Both the position numbers and the translations under genes were made by a program. A stretch of DNA of 8,538 nucleotides, from the NCBI GenBank assembly GCA_947379865.1, contig CANCOY010000137.1, positions 1 through 8,538 of the forward strand, written 5' to 3'. Below the pieces are notes generated by a model. That model saw only the letters and a list, made by a program, of their open reading frames with translations, had not been told where the DNA came from and made no database searches. Below, one piece after another: positions 6,002 through 8,538 of this stretch (its first letter is position 1; each line of letters starts with the position of its first letter). The stretch comes from Acetobacteraceae bacterium (GTDB taxonomy: Bacteria; Pseudomonadota; Alphaproteobacteria; Zavarziniales; Zavarziniaceae).

Positions 6002-6637
6002 ATGACCAACCGGATTTCCCTGCGGCGCCGCCAGCTTGGCCTCAGCCAGATGCGCCTGGCCGAACTGATGGGCGTGGAGCAACCCACCGTGGCGCGCTGG
6101 GAGCGCGAGCGGCGCGGCGTGAAGATCGACACCCTCATCCGCCTCGCCCGCGTGCTGGACTGCGACCCGCGCGACCTGATGCCGGACGACAGCCCACCGC
6201 CCCCCAGCACCATGGGGCCGCCGGGGGCCGTGCCCCTGGCCTTTCCCGGCGGGCGCGACCTGCCCGTACGCGGAGGCGCCCGGGGCGGCGCCGACGCCAT
6301 GTTCCTCGACCAGGGGGCGCCACTCGACTGGGTGCAGCGGCCGCCCCAACTCGTCGGCGTACCCGATGCCTTTGCGGTATATGTGGTGAGCGATTCCATG
6401 AGCCCGCGTTACGAGCCCGGCGACATCCTGTTCGTCCACCCCTCGCAGCCGCCGTCGCGCGGCAGCTTTGTGGTGGTGGAGCTGTCCGACCAGGAAGCCT
6501 ATGTGAAGCAGCTTGTCGCCCAGACGGCCGACGCCATTACCTTGCGCGAATACCACCCCGCCCTGCGGGAGTTCAGCGTGCCCCGTGCCCGCGTAAAATC
6601 CGTCTACCGCGTGGTCGGCACCTGGGAAGGGCGCTGA
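6002..6637 (+). CDS. XRE-S24 phage repressor (CI/LexA-type)
   Basis: The protein has 211 residues. The N-terminal XRE helix-turn-helix (about 4-58) includes 'LGLSQMRLAELMGVEQPTV' (12-30) and 'WERERRGVKIDTLIRLARVL' (33-52). A Pro-rich linker (about 61-90) leads to an S24 peptidase-like domain with 'VSDSMSPRYEPGD' (129-141, nucleophile Ser132) and 'AYVKQLV' (166-172, general-base Lys169). It is expected to bind operators in the upstream control region and silence the leftward genes, keeping the prophage dormant. The Ser/Lys pair is intact, but no Ala-Gly or Cys-Gly cleavage dipeptide appears between the linker and Ser132; 'GGARGGADA' occupies that region. The ATG at 6002 lacks a ribosome site and overlaps the stop of a 3-codon ORF (5994-6005). 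A start further downstream would cut into the HTH. Confidence 0.93.
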   Translation: MTNRISLRRRQLGLSQMRLAELMGVEQPTVARWERERRGVKIDTLIRLARVLDCDPRDLMPDDSPPPPSTMGPPGAVPLAFPGGRDLPVRGGARGGADAMFLDQGAPLDWVQRPPQLVGVPDAFAVYVVSDSMSPRYEPGDILFVHPSQPPSRGSFVVVELSDQEAYVKQLVAQTADAITLREYHPALREFSVPRARVKSVYRVVGTWEGR

Positions 6638-6660
6638 GGCAGGCCCTTTCCTGCCCGCCC
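6629..6660 (+). terminator. GC hairpin at the end of the repressor gene
   Basis: GGGCG (6629-6633) pairs with CGCCC (6656-6660), and GGCAGG (6638-6643) with CCTGCC (6650-6655), around a 6-nt loop. The stop codon TGA lies in a 4-nt bulge. No T-run follows, so it is an imperfect terminator or an mRNA-stabilising hairpin rather than a classical one. Confidence 0.4.
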
Positions 6661-6671
6661 CTGATCTGTCC

Positions 6672-6677
6672 TATACT
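6672..6677 (+). promoter_or_regulatory. Candidate -10 element for cstA
   Basis: TATACT matches five of the six TATAAT positions and would start transcription near 6684, about 60 nt before the cstA ATG. No good -35 is seen about 17 bp upstream (TCCTGC), so the promoter may need an activator. This is a weak call. Confidence 0.35.
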
Positions 6678-6687
6678 CAGCTGAGGG

Positions 6688-6714
6688 GGGCGCGGGCCAA
6701 CAGGACCCGTGCCC
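6688..6714 (+). promoter_or_regulatory. 5' leader hairpin of cstA
   Basis: GGGCGCGGG (6688-6696) pairs with CCCGTGCCC (6706-6714) over 9 bp, with one G-U pair and a 9-nt loop. A GGA (6703-6705) closes the loop; further GGA motifs lie at 6717-6719 and 6736-6738, the last forming the ribosome-site core 7 nt before the ATG. Such spacing of GGA motifs could serve an RNA-binding regulator. Confidence 0.45.
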
Positions 6715-6745
6715 GGGGAAGAAACAGGCAGGGGCGGAACCAATC

Positions 6746-8538
6746 ATGCAGACACTCATCTCCCGGCTGGCCTGGGCGGCCATTGCGCTGGGCGGCGCTG
6801 GCGCCCTCTGGGTTGTGGCGACCGTGCGCGACGAACCGGTGAACGCGGCCTGGCTGGTGGCCGCCGCCGTCTGCGTCTATCTGATCGCCTATCGCTATTA
6901 CAGCCGCTTCATTGCCGAGCGCGTGCTGCGCCTCGACGACAGCCGGACCACCCCGGCGGTGCGCCACAATGACGGCCTCGACTATGTGCCGACCAACCGC
7001 AATGTGCTGTTCGGCCACCATTTTGCCGCCATTGCCGGCGCAGGGCCGCTGGTTGGCCCCGTGCTGGCGGCGCAGATGGGCTATCTGCCCGGCACCTTGT
7101 GGATCCTTGCCGGCGTGGTCTTTGCGGGCGCCGTGCAGGACTTTGTTGTCCTCTTCATCTCCACCCGCCGCGACGGCCGCTCGCTTGGCGACATCATCAA
7201 GGCAGAGTTGGGCACGGTGGCGGGCGTGGTCGCCATGATTGGCGTGCTGATGATCATGATCATCCTGCTGGCTGTTCTCAGCCTGGTGGTGGTCAAGGCC
7301 CTGGCGGGCAGCCCGTGGGGCACCTTCACAGTGCTGGCAACCGTGCCCATTGCCGTGATCATGGGCCTCTATGGGCGCTTCTTCCGGCCGGGCCGGGTGG
7401 GCGAGATGTCGCTGATCGGTGTCGTGCTGCTGCTGGCCTCGCTGGTGGCGGGGCAGCATGTGGCGGCCGACCCGGTGCTGGCCCCCCTCTTCACCTTGTC
7501 GGGCGAGACTTTGGCGCTGGGCCTGATCGGCTATGGTTTCATCGCCTCGGTGCTGCCGGTGTGGCTGGTGCTGGCGCCGCGCGACTATCTCTCCACGTTC
7601 CTGAAGATCGGCACCATTGCGGCACTCGCCGTGGGCATTCTTGTGGTGATGCCCGACCTGCGCATGCCGGCGGTCAGCCGCTTTGTGGATGGCACCGGGC
7701 CGGTCTTTGCGGGTGGCCTGTTTCCGTTCCTGTTCATCACCATTGCCTGTGGCGCGGTCTCTGGCTTCCACGCCCTGATCTCGTCGGGCACCACGCCCAA
7801 GATGATCGAGCGTGAAAGCCATATGCGGTCGATTGGCTATGGCGCCATGCTGACGGAATCAGCCGTTGCCATGATGGCGCTGATCTCGGCCAGCGTGCTG
7901 GACCCGGCGATCTATTTCGCCATGAACAGCCCCGCTGCCGTCATCGGCACCACGGCTGAAAGCGCCACCGCAAAGCTTGGCGAATGGGGCTTTGTCACCA
8001 CGCCCGAGACGCTGACCAATGCGGCGGCCGAGATCGGCGAGACCACCATCCTGTCGCGCGCCGGTGGCGCACCGACCCTGGCGGTGGGCATGGCACATAT
8101 TCTGTCACAGGCGATTGGCGGGGCGGGTGTCGCCTTCTGGTATCATTTCGCCATCCTGTTCGAGGCGCTGTTCATCCTCACCACCCTTGATGCCGGCACC
8201 CGCGTGGCACGCTTCATGATACAGGATCTGGTAGGCACCGCTGTGCCCTCGTTCCGGCGCACCCAGGCCTGGATACCAAATCTGGTGGCCACCTCGGTTG
8301 CGGTTTCGGCCTGGGGCTGGTTCCTCTATCAGGGGGTGATCGACCCGCTGGGCGGCATCAACAGCCTGTGGCCGCTGTTTGGCATTTCAAACCAGATGCT
8401 GGCGGCCATTGCCCTGATGATGGCGACCGTCGTCCTCTTCAAGATGAAGCGCCAGAAACTTGCCTGGGTCACCCTTGCCCCCATGGCCTGGCTGCTGATC
8501 TGCACGCTGACGGCAGGGTGGCAGAAGCTGTTTCATGC
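6746..8538 (+). CDS. cstA: Carbon starvation protein A (CstA-family transporter), 3' end cut
   Basis: The window holds 597 residues of an inner-membrane transporter whose family members are usually near 690. The N-terminus has hydrophobic segments at about 8-26 and 34-49. The CstA signature 'RHNDGLDYVPTNRNVLFGHHF' starts at residue 73 and continues 'AAIAGAGPLVGPVLAAQMGYLPG', followed by 'GAVQDFVVLFISTRRDGRSLGDI'. Later hallmarks include 'SGFHALISSGTTPKMI' (about 341-356) and 'ALFILTTLDAGTRVARFMI' (about 474-492). Family members import peptides or pyruvate, typically when carbon is short. The ATG at 6746 follows GGGGCGGA at a 7-nt gap. It is a host gene pointing away from the prophage, with its own leader, so it marks the chromosome side of the junction. 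Whether this copy takes peptides or pyruvate cannot be told from the sequence. Confidence 0.96.
   Translation, partial: MQTLISRLAWAAIALGGAGALWVVATVRDEPVNAAWLVAAAVCVYLIAYRYYSRFIAERVLRLDDSRTTPAVRHNDGLDYVPTNRNVLFGHHFAAIAGAGPLVGPVLAAQMGYLPGTLWILAGVVFAGAVQDFVVLFISTRRDGRSLGDIIKAELGTVAGVVAMIGVLMIMIILLAVLSLVVVKALAGSPWGTFTVLATVPIAVIMGLYGRFFRPGRVGEMSLIGVVLLLASLVAGQHVAADPVLAPLFTLSGETLALGLIGYGFIASVLPVWLVLAPRDYLSTFLKIGTIAALAVGILVVMPDLRMPAVSRFVDGTGPVFAGGLFPFLFITIACGAVSGFHALISSGTTPKMIERESHMRSIGYGAMLTESAVAMMALISASVLDPAIYFAMNSPAAVIGTTAESATAKLGEWGFVTTPETLTNAAAEIGETTILSRAGGAPTLAVGMAHILSQAIGGAGVAFWYHFAILFEALFILTTLDAGTRVARFMIQDLVGTAVPSFRRTQAWIPNLVATSVAVSAWGWFLYQGVIDPLGGINSLWPLFGISNQMLAAIALMMATVVLFKMKRQKLAWVTLAPMAWLLICTLTAGWQKLFH

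Larger units (their letters stand above)
1..6660 (-). mobile_element. Right-hand part of a podovirus-type prophage (left end outside window)
   Basis: Terminase, portal, Bbp19-like and scaffold genes follow one another on the minus strand, with a divergent S24 repressor at the right edge. The combination of a head-to-tail-connector type portal, a Bbp19-like protein and this scaffold family is typical of T7/BPP-1-like podoviruses. The right boundary is placed after the hairpin behind the repressor because the next gene, cstA, is a host housekeeping transporter. No integrase, tRNA or duplicated attachment core was seen at this side, so the exact edge is uncertain. Capsid, tail, lysis and integration genes would lie beyond position 1. 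Base composition resembles that of cstA, so this is either a long-resident element or a phage adapted to the host. Confidence 0.75.

Noticed and set aside
5893..6556. Minus-strand open frames opposite the repressor
   Set aside because: The repressor is certain from HTH and S24 motifs. The opposite frames have no conserved content and would cross the control region.
6677..7822. 381-codon minus-strand open frame opposite cstA
   Set aside because: The product is His/Gln-rich low complexity and lies entirely antisense to a clear CstA coding sequence.
1..8538. tRNA, rRNA, CRISPR array, insertion sequence or integrase
   Set aside because: Looked for on both strands by eye; no cloverleaf-like tRNA, regularly spaced repeats, transposase or integrase motif was found.

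Overview
The window is GC-rich and reads as an alphaproteobacterial chromosome that carries the end of a podovirus-type prophage. The lineage call rests on a DUF6456-type protein, a GcrA-like 'RLGL' helix-turn-helix protein and the style of the S24 repressor. I cannot name the genus.

Positions 1-5896 hold one leftward (minus-strand) phage gene train. In order of transcription it encodes a small GcrA/SANT-like DNA-binding protein, a DUF6456 protein, a small terminase subunit, a large terminase subunit, a GNAT-fold virion-type protein (T7 gp13/DUF2833-like), a small Ala/Pro-rich protein with an internal tandem repeat, a podoviral portal (head-to-tail connector), a Bbp19-like protein, and the start of a scaffold/capsid-assembly protein that runs off the left edge. 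Almost every junction overlaps (ATGA, TGATG or 11-20 nt), as in a translationally coupled late operon. The one real gap, about 107 nt between the DUF6456 gene and the small terminase, holds a strong GC hairpin followed by a T-rich tail on the minus strand, which looks like an intrinsic terminator.

Positions 5897-6001 form a divergent control region with three dyad symmetries and a possible leftward promoter. It separates the phage genes from a rightward XRE-S24 (CI/LexA-type) repressor gene (6002-6637). No integrase, replication or lysis gene lies between the repressor and the packaging genes.

After a GC hairpin behind the repressor, the host gene cstA (a CstA-family peptide/pyruvate transporter) begins at 6746 and runs off the right edge. 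Its leader contains a stable hairpin with GGA motifs. The phage/host boundary therefore lies near 6640-6745.

The most interesting reading is a compact switch. The repressor directly controls an HTH + DUF6456 pair, and that pair sits just before a terminator and the virion genes. The arrangement resembles lambda Q/tR' and the Gaf activators of gene transfer agents. It suggests that the pair activates and antiterminates the packaging/capsid operon. This is inference; the gene order, operator-like dyads and terminator-like hairpin are seen directly.
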